Notes: generated by a model from the letters alone, not told the origin. DNA of 64,000 nucleotides from Limnomonas spitsbergensis (GCA_037349105.1 JAYJMM010000120.1:4964001-5028000); one strand, 5' to 3'. Counted from the first letter of the stretch, positions 29,824 through 42,600 are shown. Numbers and translations are program-made.

Positions 29824-30871
29824 ATGGTAGTGTTGGTCTGGTGGATCATGAATGACCATATCACTTGTGGTCTTTGTGGCAAGGTCCTCAAACCCGCTGA
29901 CCCTGCAAACGTCAGACGCCACCAGAATGGAAGGGAGTGCATGACAGCTTCCGCGATACTACGCGATTCGAAGCGACAGAGAACGCTTTCCCCTTCGACA
30001 TGACAGCCTTTCTGTCTCCAGAGACACCGCATGTCGTGGCAAGGTGCGAGGCATCTACTCTGGAAAGCATCTTGGCAGCTCTGCTCGCCCAGGCAGAGGG
30101 GGTGCCAGGCCAGCTTCCTCCAGCTGCCCCTCACAGTGTCAATATGTCCTCTGAGTTCCCTTACAATGAAGGCAATGATGTCAAATCCTGGCCTCTTTGC
30201 AACAGCGTGCCTCAGCAACTAAAGCAGCGCCAGGATCAGCCTGGGCCATCAGCAGCCAGGGATGTGCTTGTGGACTGTAGGGTGACTGGGTGTGGGAAGA
30301 AGTTCAAGATATCTGCTATGCGCTTGCACCTCGCAAGCCATATCCTGTTGGGTCAATGTGGCGCAGCCTGCAGCTTGGAGCCTAATGCTGATGAAGCATG
30401 TGGCTTCTTGCCTTCTTTGGTATCGTGTGTGGAGACCGGGCCTCTGGCATGTGCAGGTCAGAGCTGGGAAAGGGCGCCAGCACCGGTGTCCTGAAAGTCA
30501 GCTCCACATGCCCTCGACACCACAAGATGTCATACGGTTCAGCGCACAAGGTGTCAGCCAGCAATCCTTGCGCCAACAGGCCAGTGCCATGCCATGTCTG
30601 CAGGAGCAGGGATCCGCCCGCCCCCCGCCCGTGGGTCTGGAGCTATTACTACCTTGATCACATGCAGACAGCCCATCCCGATCAGCAGCTGGCGGATGCA
30701 GATTTGGCAAGCTACGCGGTGACGGTGGAGGAATTAGAGGGAGTAGTGGGCAATGAGGCCCCGAAGGATGTGAGGGATGTCATGACCAAGATGAAGGCTA
30801 ATGCCAGCGTATTACCACCGCCATCCAAGCCATCTGCCTTCTGGAAACATGTGATCGCTAGCGAGCAGTAG
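29824..30871 (+). pseudogene. Zinc-finger-like ORF in three overlapping frames (decayed or intron-containing)
   Basis: Three consecutive frames carry related Cys/His motifs. Frame 1 (29824-30003): ITCGLCGKVLKPADPANVRR then H-x6-C, a C2H-C-like finger. Frame 2 (29937-30494): CRVTGCGKKFKISAMRLHLA then SHIL, a C2H2-like finger. Frame 3 (30398-30871): VCGDRASGMC, CPRHH, CANRPVPCHVC and WSYYYLDHMQTAHP, a Cys4/His2-like end, closing with a TAG at 30869. The fingers look like parts of one protein, so either frameshifts or unrecognised introns separate them. Such finger-rich proteins are common around plant and algal mobile elements, but I cannot name the family. About 70 bases around the stop codon are duplicated just downstream (GATCGCTAGCGAGC twice, 30854 and 30931). 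Confidence 0.4.
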
Positions 30872-31289
30872 TCGGTAGTCAATGGCATGGCTGAGTTCAG
30901 TACCCAAATTGACTGTTGGCATGAATTGTGATCGCTAGCGAGCATTAGTCGTACTCAATAGCATGGCTGAGTCTCACAGTACACAAATTTACTCTTGGCC
31001 GAGCTGTTGGCATGAATTATCGTCATCACCTAAAGAATTGAAATATACTGGTAGAAGCGCCTTGACGAGCTGATCAAAAACCACCCCTACCTTACATGCT
31101 CTGCAATTTTGATTTTGTACTGAGATATTTGAATTTCAATGGGTTCCGGAGGCGGTAGGTGGGTGGGTGGTAGGCTTGGTCGCTCGATTTTATATTCGGA
31201 CATGGGGTCCTCAGCTTTTATTTCTACCCCCCCCTCGGTCTATGCCGTCATTATCAATACCGCCACTGTGTAGTCACACCGGCATACCA

Positions 31290-31520
31290 ACATACATCTA
31301 GAACTCTAGAGGGGGGGTCCAGACTCCAGAGCTTAATACCGACATACCGACATACCGGCATACCGAGACACATCCAGAGGGGGGGGTACAGAGCTCAATA
31401 CCGACATACCGACATACCGGCATACCGGCATACATCCAGAATGTAGGGGGCAGAGCTCCATACTGGTATACCCGCATACATTCAGCAAGGGGGATCCAGA
31501 GCTCAATACCGACATTCAAG
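31290..31520 (+). repeat. CCGACATA/CCGGCATA short tandem repeats
   Basis: Octamer runs of ACCGACATACCGGCAT type occur within a ~75-90-base larger unit (CCAGAGCTCAATACCGACAT ... ATCCAGAGGGGG), present about three to four times. Related TGCCGGTATGCCGG runs recur at about 32815-33000, flanking the next minisatellite. Confidence 0.8.
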
Positions 31521-31619
31521 TACGCATTACTAATAGGACCGTCACGTAGCGCAAGTTGGAGCAGCGCCACATTAGGGTTGAGGTTTGGGGGATTAGTTTA
31601 AGGGTTTCAGTATCAGAGG

Positions 31620-32830
31620 GTTTAGGGTTTTGGTTTTAAGTCAGGGGTCGAAGGGCGGAAGCCCCCTGATTAGGTTTTCAACTGGGGGTTCGGGGTGCCG
31701 CAGCCCCCTGATTATGTTTTCAGCCGGGGGTTCGGAGGGCGGCAGCCCCCTAACTAGGTTTTGAGCTGGGGGTTTTGAGGGCAGTAGATCCTTGACTAGC
31801 TTTTCAGCCGGGTATCGTGGGCGGCAGCTCCATGATTACGCTTGAGGCCGGGGTTTCGGGGGGCGGCAGCCCCCTGAATAGCTTTAAGCCGGGGGTAGGG
31901 AGGCAGCAGCCCCCTAAATAGTTTTAAGCCGGGGAGTTGGGGGGGCGGCCGCCCCCTGATTAGGGTTATAACTGGGGGTTCTGGGGGCGGCCGCCCCCTG
32001 ATTAGGTCTTCAGCGGGGGGTTCGGGGGGCGACAGCACCCTGATTAGGTTATAAACGGGGGGTACGGGGGGCGGTAGCCCCCGATTAGATTTTAAGTTTG
32101 GGGGCCGGGGGCGGCAGCTCCTGATAAGGTTTTTAGCGGGGGGTCTGGGGGCGGGAGCCCCCTCAGTATGTTTTAAGCCGGGGGGTGGGGGGGCGGCTGC
32201 TCCCTAATTTGGTTTCAAACTGTTATTTGTAGGTCGTCAGCCCCTTCATTATGTTTTAAGCCGGGGGGCGGGGGGCGGCAGCCCCTTGTTTTTGTTGTAA
32301 GCCGGGTGTTTTAAGGCGCGGATCCCTGGTTTTGTTTACAGCCATGGGTTCGAGGGGCTGCAGCCCCCTGCTTTAGTTTTAAGCCAAGGGTTCGGGGAGC
32401 GGCAGCCCCCTGCCTTGTTTTTAAGTCGGGGGGTCGGGGGGCGGCAGCCCCTTCTTAGGTTTTAAGCCGGGGGTGGGGGGTGGCAGCCTCTTGATTAGGG
32501 TCGAAGCCGGGGAGTCTGAGGACGACAACCCCCTACGTTGGATTTCTGCCGGGGGGTCAGGGGGCGGCAGGCGGAAGCCCCATGATTAGGTTTACGGCCT
32601 GAGGTTCGGGGGGCGGCAGCCTCCTCATTAGTTTGTTTTAAGCCGGGGGTTCAGGGAGCGGCATCTCCCTGATTAAGTTTTCAGCTGGGTGTCGGGTAGC
32701 GGTAGCCCCCTAATTAGGTTTTCAGTCGGAGGTTCGGGGGGCGGCAGCCTCCCTTTTTTAGTTTTCAGCCGGGGGTCCGGAGGGCGGCAGCCCCCTGATT
32801 AGGTTTTAAGCCGGTATGGTATGCCGGTAT
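31620..32830 (+). repeat. ~42-bp minisatellite with GC palindrome (GGGGGCGGCAGCCCCC)
   Basis: About 28 degenerate units read roughly GGGGTTCGGGGGGCGGCAGC then CCCCTGATTAGGTTTTAAGC. Each carries a near-perfect palindrome; in two units (about 31938-31955 and 31984-32000) it is exact, GGGGGCGGCCGCCCCC, including a NotI site. The repeat can form a row of stable hairpins. Confidence 0.9.
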
Positions 32831-33005
32831 GCCGGGAATCGGCCTCCGGGGGGTCCTTCTGGAGGGTGTATGCGGTATGCCGATATGCCGGTCTGCCGGT
32901 AAATGGCCTCAAGGGGTCCTTCTTGAAGTTGTAGGCCGGTATGCCGGTAGATAGCATCCAGGGGGTCCTTCTGGAGGGTGTGCCGGTATGCCGTTGGGGG
33001 TTATT
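32810..33005 (+). repeat. TGCCGGTATGCCGGT cluster
   Basis: Three ~65-base units combine TGCCGGTATGCCGGTA with CCTCCGGGGGGTCCTTCTGG. The motif is related to the CCGGCATA runs on the other side of the 42-bp array, so the array appears to have grown inside an older simple repeat. Confidence 0.75.
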
Positions 33006-33739
33006 ACCGGCATACTGCGTGTGGCTTCCAGTTTATGCTAGTTTCAAGAAGAGATGTCAGGTTTTGGCAAGTAGAGGAGGTCCCTACAGCCCCCTCGCCC
33101 TTGCACCCTAGATCCTCACCGCTATCTTGCAAATTGCAGTGGTGGGGATCAAGCGAGTTAAGGAGGAGGCATGGGGCTGTAGCGACCTCAGCCCATGATG
33201 ACTGAGCTGAGGACTACATAGACTACAGCCAGAGCAGAATCCAGCCCATCTGCAAATGGTGACAGCACCAAGTAATCTCCACGCAAATTATTGTTGACTG
33301 AAGTTTGCACAAGCCCACCTCGACGGTGCAAGCTGTTGGGCACAAGGGGACCCAACCTTATCATGCACGGTGGGACCAATTACTACAACATGTTTGCCCT
33401 GCTGCATTAAGGTACGGACCAAGGGCAGTGTAGCTGAAGCCTCATTAAATAGGTTGTGCTCTGCACACTACTGGAAATGCACAGTAGGAAAACCTCGGTA
33501 TTACTTACCATGGTTTACATCAGTAAAAACTTCCGTTACCATGGTAACCGAGTTACGTTGGTAACCAAGGCCTTACATGTGTAAATTTACTGCGGACGAA
33601 GGCTCTGTCGGTTTACATCAGTATTTCCGTGATATTCGACCATGGTATTGTAATCAATGAATGTCACGCTACAGAGCTTCCGAGTATGTTATCTAACCGA
33701 GCGTTTACTGCGTTTTTACTTATGTACTTTACTGACCTG

Positions 33740-34215
33740 GCTTTTACTAAGCTTGTACAATGGTCATCCTACTGAGTTTTTACCAGGCCTTTACCAAGGT
33801 CATCCTACTGAGTTTTTACCAGGCCTTTACCAATGAAGGTCATCCTACTGAGTTTTTACCAGGCCTTTACCAAGGTCATCCTACTGAGTTTTTACTAGGC
33901 CTTTACCAAGGTCATCCTACTGAGCTTTTACTAGTAGACCTTTACCAAGGTCATCCTACCGAGCTTTTACTAGGCCTTAACCAAGGTCATCCTACCGAGT
34001 TTTTCTAGGCCTTTACCAAGGTCATCCTACCGAGCTTTTACTAGGCCTTTACCTAGGTCATCTTACTGTGCTGTTACTGAGCTTTTACCAAGGTCATCTT
34101 ACTGTGCTGTTACTGAGCTTTTACCAAGGTCATCCTACTGAGCTGTTACTAGGCATATACCTAGGTCATTCTACTGAGCTGTTGCTAGGCCTGTACCTAG
34201 GTCATCACACTGACC
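33740..34215 (+). repeat. ~34-bp minisatellite (AAGGTCATCCTACTGAG type)
   Basis: About 13 units read CCAAGGTCATCCTACTGAGT then TTTTACCAGGCCTTTA, with CCTACCGAG and TTACTAGGCC variants towards the right. A weak version of the motif (TTACC, TTACTG) can be traced from about 33480, where a perfect palindrome GTTACCATGGTAAC occurs. Confidence 0.9.
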
Positions 34216-34693
34216 CTGCCTATAACTAGGCCTACAAGTTGAACCTCTTAAGACAAGTAACATTTGACTGGAGCACCTCAATTAAATGCTTAGTAAAATC
34301 AATTCAGCCAGCCGAAAACATCAAAAAATAAAGAGCTTGAAATGAAGTCCATGTGACAGTAAACTTACGTAGTCAAAGCTATATATTTTCAAAATGTCCA
34401 CACTCAAACTCATCAAGCAAATTCATCAAGCAAATACAGCGTGTTAAGTCCATGATACATGGACATCACTCCTTCAAGTTCGCACCGCTTACACCGCTTG
34501 ATCGGTAGAAGGCAAAATCAATAGGAAAGGAAATAAACCTAATTAATCAAGATAATTTAATTCAGCAATATTCATTTCACCTTTATATACTAACAAGAAC
34601 ATGATGTCTTCACCAATTGATTGGTTGAGGGCAAATAAATTCATGCTCCGTGAGCGGTGTGTAAGGGATGCAAGGTGTTTTCAAGATAATTGA
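34216..34693. other. AT-richer intergenic stretch, nothing recognised
   Basis: No open frame of note, no repeat and no RNA gene recognised. It is downstream of the minus-strand hypothetical gene and is noticeably more AT-rich than the rest of the window. Confidence 0.5.
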
Positions 34694-35223
34694 CTACTGA
34701 GGCTTGGTGTGAGGGGCCTTCACAGCTTGGACCTTCTCGATGTCGATCAAGGTAAACGCTAAAATCGCTGACATTCTCTGCAGACCCTCCTTCACGTCTG
34801 CCGCGGCCAGAATCTGCCTGATGCTTATAATCTGCACATCGCTGCGATACAGAATACCGAGCGAGGTCATCACCGCAGTCAGGGCTCGAACCGCATCAGA
34901 GGACGCGCTGCCTTGCTCCATATGGTCGTGGAGGTTGCCCAGATTGAAGGGGTTCTTCTGCTTCGCAATCTCCAGCATGGAAGTGTTGGCCTCGATAGCA
35001 GCGTCCACCTGCTTGACGCTCTCCGCGATGTGGGCCGCAATGTGGGCTGCAATGTCCGTCCGCCCCACCAAGAAAGAATATATGCCAAAAAACTTTCACC
35101 CCACTTCACTGTGCAGGACAGCCAGCACACCAGCAGGTAGTCCTCTTGCGAGGTGAATGGCATTGTAGTCCTCCCAGCCTGCATCAGGCAAGCCACCAGT
35201 TGGGCAAAATAAGTCCAGGCCAT
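34694..35223 (-). CDS. Hypothetical protein, two exons
   Basis: Two overlapping minus-strand frames join cleanly if a 53-base intron is removed: exon 1 35223-35100, intron 35099-35047 (GTGAAAG ... CATTGCAG), exon 2 35046-34694, phase 1. The result is 158 residues beginning MAWTYFAQLVACLMQ and containing AHIAAHIAESVKQVDAAIEA, an amphipathic helical stretch, and a C-terminus of mainly predicted helix. I do not recognise a family. The alternative explanation is one missing base in the T or G run near 35075-35100, which would keep the two frames together without an intron. The reading frame, codon use and lack of repeats argue for a real gene. Confidence 0.5.
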
Positions 35224-36611
35224 GCGCTAAAATCCAATGCTGCATGCAGTCAGGAAATAAGTGTTACACATGTACGTCCATGATGATGATGCAGGCAACT
35301 TCAAGGATCAACAGGAACAGACCCTGATCAGGAGACAGCACATATTTTAACTTGTTTTCACCATGAGGTGGACATGCATGCACTGTATTATGTAGGCGCA
35401 CTCGTGCGTGATCTCTCCTTACAGCTCATACCTTCTATTGGTTGGAATGAAAAGTCCCCAATCATTGTTGCGATTTTAATGTTGAGCAGCATTCTTGTTA
35501 GGTCAAGATGTCAGCCTGACTGGACAGATCGGCTGCATGGCGAGTCGGCAACTGGCGAGAAGGGGCACGTCGACACGGAAGGGGAGAGGCACCTCTTAAG
35601 GTGTGTCAAACAGGCGTCCCTCAGACTCTGCCTGGCCAAGAAAGATTTTGGTAGGCTCAGTAGTCAGTGCGCTCAGAATCAGGGACTTACCGGTGAGGGA
35701 TCAGGGATTTCCCAGAGATTCAGAGGCTATCAGGCTGAGACTCCCATGTTGGAGATTAGGGACCTCCAGGCTGGGAAGTCGATCTCTTGCGCCCACCTGG
35801 TGCCCTGACTGGCTCAAAGTAAATCAGCAGTGCGATGCATTGTCAGCGGAGAGGCATCAGCCCTGTTGGGCTGGTGTCAATTGTCAAAGCCTCTATCTGG
35901 TCTTCGTGAGGCAGAATGTACCACCACCGGGACCAACAACAACTGTCAACAACAACAGCCGCATGCTGGTACTGAGGAGCTCATTTGAAGGCACAGCTTT
36001 AAAACGAAATTTTGCACCTCTGGCCTCTTGGCACCCCTGCTGCGAGCTTGCGGCCCACCAAAAAGTTTAGGGAACTGCTGACCCTCGTGGGTGCGATCTG
36101 CTGGCTTGGCTTGCAAAGCCCCCAAATCGGCCTCCGAATCACCACTCCGAACGAATTCGCCCATCGTAGAGATCTTGCTGAATAAGGTAGGTCTGTCTCA
36201 CGAAGATTTTGTACAAGTAAAATGTGTCAGCTCTTGCGGGATCCGCCGTGCATCCAATGAGGTGTCATGGCGATGACGTCATGCAAACCGGTGATGCAAA
36301 CCCTCAGCCAATGAGCCAAGTACCGGTAGAATCGCGGTAGAATCGGTATAACTGCTGGATCGCTTGTAGGCGTTTTCAAGGGTGAACATGTCCTTACGCC
36401 CTTACAAGAGGGTCATTGGATTTACTGTAAAGGGTTTCCCAGGCTAGGTTATTTCAAGCTCTTCCACTGCTTGTCGGGGCCTCACCCACCCAGGCCCTCT
36501 TATACCTACCCCTACCTGTGCTTCGTTTCTGTTTATTGGAGCTCCCCACTAACTGGATCAGCTGCCCAGTGCTGAAGCCTAGTTTGCACCGTTGGCCCAG
36601 CGACTGCAGCA
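35224..36611. other. Intergenic; DUF389 gene upstream region
   Basis: Only short, featureless frames on both strands. The stretch 36560-36611 just before the DUF389 start is C/G-rich and presumably its 5' untranslated region. No promoter element is identifiable. Confidence 0.45.
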
Positions 36612-39600
36612 ATGCGTCAGCTCGTCGACCAAGTGCCCGTTGAGATGGAGCAGTATGTGCTCGACTGCCTGGAGGACCCTAATGGTCCGTGTCAGCTCCC
36701 TAACGTAACACGGCAGTGCGACGGCGTTGTATCCACTATCTACGCATACGTCCGTCCAATGGTGAGCGGCACGCTTCAGAACCACCGGATGTGAGCCTTG
36801 GTGTGTCTCGGCATGGCCCTGGCTGGTCCTCTCAGCAGCACATTTGCATGGACGCCTTGTAGGAGTCGGGTGTTGTGCTGCATGAGCTCGACAAGGTGGG
36901 CTGCGGTGCGGCGTACGGAAAGGTTGCCATGCTTCCGGTACAGCTCATCAAACCCCTGCCCAAGATGCGAGACCGCCACTTGTCATTCCTCGTGCAGTCT
37001 GTGAGTCTACCCCCCCCCCCCTGCTCGCTTGCCTTTCCGTTTTTTGCCTATATCCTTCCCTGCCTGCCTATTAGCCTGTCTTTGCCAGCTTGTATGCTGT
37101 CTGCATCTTGGCTGCCTGATTAGCCAAGACCGCTGCCAAGTGATTGTAAGGTGAAATCAGCCACCCACCGGCTGTTGGCCTGCTTACATGTCCCTGCGTG
37201 ACACTTTTGTCGCCACGGAATGACATACCGGCAACTCGGCAAGATGTACTGTGCTCGATTCACCTGAGCAAGCCATGGGAGAACAGCATGATGCTGATGA
37301 GCACCGACGCCCTTGCATCTGGACATGAAACATGGGCCACCCGAGGCAGGCTTGCGATAGAGGAGATGTACCAGGCTGTGTGGGACAACTGCAACGCGTC
37401 ATTTGACTACTGCCTGATGGTGACGCTGGCATCGTGGATCGCGGCGGTCGGCCTGGCCACCAACAACACCGTCATGATTGGTGCGTCTGTTGGTGTTGTG
37501 ATCGTCGCTAAGAGTTTAGAGGGGTAAGGGGGCCCTAAACCATGGTTACGAAGAACACAGTCATGACCGGTGTGTCCATCGTTACTGGGTAAAGGTTTTG
37601 GGGGATCCTAAACCCTGGCTACGAACAGAACCGAATGATCGGTGCGTCTGTCGTGACTGGCCATGCTTACATACCCGTTGTCATGACATATGCGCTATCA
37701 GCCAGTGCAGCTCACAGAGCGTGGATTACCCCCTGTGAGCTGCACTGGCTTTAGCGTTCCCAATTTGAAGTGACAGGTGCAGCCTTCTGCCTGAACATGG
37801 AATTGTGATAGGAACGATGGATGTGCCGCATTGATCCTCCCCCCCCCTGCAGCTTGTTGTTGCGTGAGTGCTGTTGCGCGTTGTTGACTCCCCTCCACCC
37901 TGTTGCCTGCTGGTTTGTGTGCATTCGCGTGTTCTTGTCCCTCCACCCAAGCTGTTTGGTGACCTGCATGCAGTCGCGTGTTCTTGTCCCTCACCCCAAG
38001 CTGCTTGCTGGCGTGTGTGCAATCGCGTGCTGTTGACCCCCACCTGCTGCCTTCTGTTGTGTTGTGCAGTTGCGAGCATGCTGGTGTCCCCCCAAGCTGC
38101 TTGCTGGCGTGTGTGCAATTGCGTGTTGTTGACCCCCCCACCTGCTGCCTTCTGTCGTGTTTCACAGTTGCGAGCATGCTGGTGTCCCCGCTCATGGGCC
38201 CCATCCTGGGCTTCACCTTTGGCACCATGATCCGCGACTGGGAGGGGTATTGCCAGCGAGATAGTAGGCTTCCTCACATGCCTCGTTGTGGGCCTCATAA
38301 CAGGTGTGTGGTTAAGACGTACGAGGCTTCCTCACATGCCTCCTCATATGCCTCCTCACATGCCTCGTTGTGGGCCTCATAACAGGTGTGTGGTTGAGAC
38401 GTACGAGGCTTCCTCACATGCCTCCTCATATGCCTCCTCACATGCCTCGTTGTGGGCCTCATAACAGGTGTGTGGTTGAGACGTACGAGGCTTCCTCACA
38501 TACCTCCTCATATGCCTCCTCACATGCCTCGTTGTGGGCCTCATAACAGGTGTGTGGTTGAGACGTAAGAGGCTTCCTCACATACCTCCTCATATGCCTC
38601 CTCACATGCCTTGTTGTGGGCCTCATAACAGGTGTGTGGTTGAGACGTACGAGGCTTCCTCACATGCCTCCTCATATGCCTCCTCACATGCCTCGTTGTG
38701 GGCCTCATAACAGGTGTGTGGTTGAGACGTACGAGGCTTCCTCACATGCCTCCTCATATGCCTCCTCACATGCCTTGTTGTGGGCCTCATAACAGGTGTG
38801 TGGTTGAGACGTACGAGGCTTCCTCACATACCTCCTCATATGCCTCCTCACATGCCTCGTTGTGGGCCTCATAACAGGTGTGTGGTTAAGACGTACGAGG
38901 CTTCCTCACATGCCTCCTCATATGCCTCCTCACATGCCTCGTTGTGGGCCTCATAACAGGTGTGTGGTTAAGACGTACGAGGCTTCCGCACATGCCTCCT
39001 CATATGCCTCCTGACATGCCTTGTTGTGGGCCTCATAACAGGTGTGTGGTTAAGACGTAAGAGGCTTCCTCACATACCTCCTCATATGCCTCCTCACATG
39101 CCTCGTTGTGGGCCTCATAACAGGTGTGTGGTTGAGACGTACGAGGCTTCCTCACATACCTCCTCACATGCCTCCTCACATGCCTCATTGTGGGCCTCAT
39201 AACAGGTGTGTGGTTGAGACGTAAGAGGCTTCCTCACATGCCTCCTCATATGCCTCCTCACATGCCTCGTTGTGGGCCTCATAAGAGGTGTGTGGTTAAG
39301 ACGTAAGAGGCTTCCTCACATACCTCCTCATATGCCTCCTCACATGCCTTGTTGTGGGCCTCATAACAGGTGTGTGGTTGAGACGTACGAGGCTTCCTCA
39401 CATACCTCCTCATATGCCTCCTCACATGCCTTGTTGTGGGCCTCATAACAGGTGTGGTTAAGACGTAAGAGGCTTCCTCACATACCTCCTCATATGCCTC
39501 CTCACATGCCTTGTTGTGGGCCTCATAACAGGTGTGTGGTTGAGACGTAAGAGGCTTCCTCACATACCTCCTCATATGCCTCCTCACATGCCTCCTCATA

Positions 39601-42600
39601 TGCTTCCTCACATGCCTTCTTGCGGGCCTCATAACAGGTGTGTGGTTGAGACGTAAGAGGCTTCCTCACATACCTCCTCATATGCCTCCTCACATGCCTT
39701 GTTGTGGGCCTCATAACAGGTGTGTGGTTAAGACGTACGAGGCTTCCTCACATACCTCCTCATATGCCTCCTCACATGCCTTGTTGTGGGCCTCATAACA
39801 GGTGTGTGGTTGAGACGTAAGAGGCTTCCTCACATACCTCCTCATATGCCTCCTCACATGCCTCGTTGTGGGCCTCATAACAGGTGTGTGGTTAAGACGT
39901 AAGAGGCTTCCTCACATACCTCCTCATATGCCTCCTCACATGCCTTGTTGTGGGCCTCATAACAGGTGTGTGGTTGAGACGTACGAGGCTTCCTCACATA
40001 CCTCCTCATATGCCTCCTCACATGCCTTGTTGTGGGCCTCATAACAGGTGTGTGGTTGAGACGTACGAGGCTTCCTCACATGCCTCCTCATATGCCTCCT
40101 CACATGCCTCGTTGTGGGCCTCATAACAGGTGTGTGGTTGAGACGTACGAGGCTTCCTCACATACCTCCTCACATGCCTCCTCACATGCCTTCTTGCGGG
40201 CCTCATAACAGGTGTGTGGTTGAGACGTAAGAGGCTTCCTCACATACCTCCTCATATGCCTCCTCACATGCCTTGTTGTGGGCCTCATAACAGGTGTGTG
40301 GTTAAAACGTATGAGGCTTCCTCACATGCCTCCTCACATGCCTCCTCACATGCCTCGTTGTGGGCCTCATAACAGGTGTGTGGTTGAGACGTAAGAGGCT
40401 TCCTCACATACCTCCTCATATGCCTCCTCACATGCCTTGTTGTGGGCCTCATAACAGGTGTGTGGTTGAGACGTAAGAGGCTTCCTCACATACCTCCTCA
40501 TATGCCTCCTCACATGCCTCGTTGTGGGCCTCATAACAGGTGTGTGGTTAAGACGTAAGAGGCTTCCTCACATACCTCCTCATATGCCTCCTCACATGCC
40601 TTGTTGTGGGCCTCATAACAGGTGTGTGGTTGAGACGTAAGAGGCTTCCTCACATACCTCCTCATATGCCTCCTCACATGCCTTGTTGTGGGCCTCATAA
40701 CAGGTGTGTGGTTAAGACGTAAGAGGCTTCCTCACATACCTCCTCATATGCCTCCTCACATGCCTCGTTGTGGGCCTCATAACAGGTGTGTGGTTGAGAC
40801 GTAAGAGGCTTCCTCACATACCTCCTCATATGCCTCCTCACATGCCTTGTTGTGGGCCTCATAACAGGTGTGTGGTTAAGACGTAAGAGGCTTCCTCACA
40901 TACCTCCTCATATGCCTCCTCACATGCCTTGTTGTGGGCCTCATAACAGGTGTGTGGTTGAGACGTAAGAGGCTTCCTCACATACCTCCTCATATGCCTC
41001 CTCACATGCCTCCTCATATGCTTCCTCACATGCCTTCTTGCGGGCCTCATAACAGGTGTGTGGTTGAGACGTAAGAGGCTTCCTCACATACCTCCTCATA
41101 TGCCTCCTCACATGCCTTGTTGTGGGCCTCATAACAGGTGTGTGGTTAAGACGTACGAGGCTTCCTCACATACCTCCTCATATGCCTCCTCACATGCCTT
41201 GTTGTGGGCCTCATAACAGGTGTGTGGTTGAGACGTAAGAGGCTTCCTCACATACCTCCTCATATGCCTCCTCACATGCCTTGTTGTGGGCCTCATAACA
41301 GGTGTGTGGTTGAGACGTAAGAGGCTTCCTCACATACCTCCTCATATGCCTCCTCACATGCCTTGTTGTGGGCCTCATAACAGGTGTGTGGTTAAGACGT
41401 AAGAGGCTTCCTCACATACCTCCTCATATGCCTCCTCACATGCCTCGTTGTGGGCCTCATAACAGGTGTGTGGTTGAGACGTAAGAGGCTTCCTCACATA
41501 CCTCCTCATATGCCTCCTCACATGCCTTGTTGTGGGCCTCATAACAGGTGTGTGGTTGAGACGTACGAGGCTTCCTCACATGCCTCCTCATATGCCTCCT
41601 CACATGCCTCGTTGTGGGCCTCATAACAGGTGTGTGGTTGAGACGTACGAGGCTTCCTCACATACCTCCTCACATGCCTCCTCACATGCCTTCTTGCGGG
41701 CCTCATAACAGGTGTGTGGTTGAGACGTAAGAGGCTTCCTCACATACCTCCTCATATGCCTCCTCACATGCCTTGTTGTGGGCCTCATAACAGGTGTGTG
41801 GTTAAAACGTATGAGGCTTCCTCACATGCCTCCTCACATGCCTCCTCACATGCCTCGTTGTGGGCCTCATAACAGGTGTGTGGTTGAGACATACGAGGCT
41901 TCCTCACATACCTCCTCATATGCCTCCTCACATGCCTTGTTGTGGGCCTCATAACAGGTGTGTGGTTGAGACGTAAGAGGCTTCCTCACATACCTCCTCA
42001 TATGCCTCCTCACATGCCTCGTTGTGGGCCTCATAACAGGTGTGTGGTTAAGACGTAAGAGGCTTCCTCACATACCTCCTCATATGCCTCCTCACATGCC
42101 TTGTTGTGGGCCTCATAACAGGTGTGTGGTTGAGACGTAAGAGGCTTCCTCACATACCTCCTCATATGCCTCCTCACATGCCTTGTTGTGGGCCTCATAA
42201 CAGGTGTGTGGTTAAGACGTAAGAGGCTTCCTCACATACCTCCTCATATGCCTCCTCACATGCCTTGTTGTGGGCCTCATAACAGGTGTGTGGTTGAGAC
42301 GTAAGAGGCTTCCTCACATACCTCCTCATATGCCTCCTCACATGCCTCCTCATATGCTTCCTCACATGCCTTCTTGCGGGCCTCATAACAGGTGTGTGGT
42401 TGAGACGTAAGAGGCTTCCTCACATACCTCCTCATATGCCTCCTCACATGCCTTGTTGTGGGCCTCATAACAGGTGTGTGGTTAAGACGTACGAGGCTTC
42501 CTCACATACCTCCTCATATGCCTCCTCACATGCCTTGTTGTGGGCCTCATAACAGGTGTGTGGTTGAGACGTAAGAGGCTTCCTCACATACCTCCTCATA

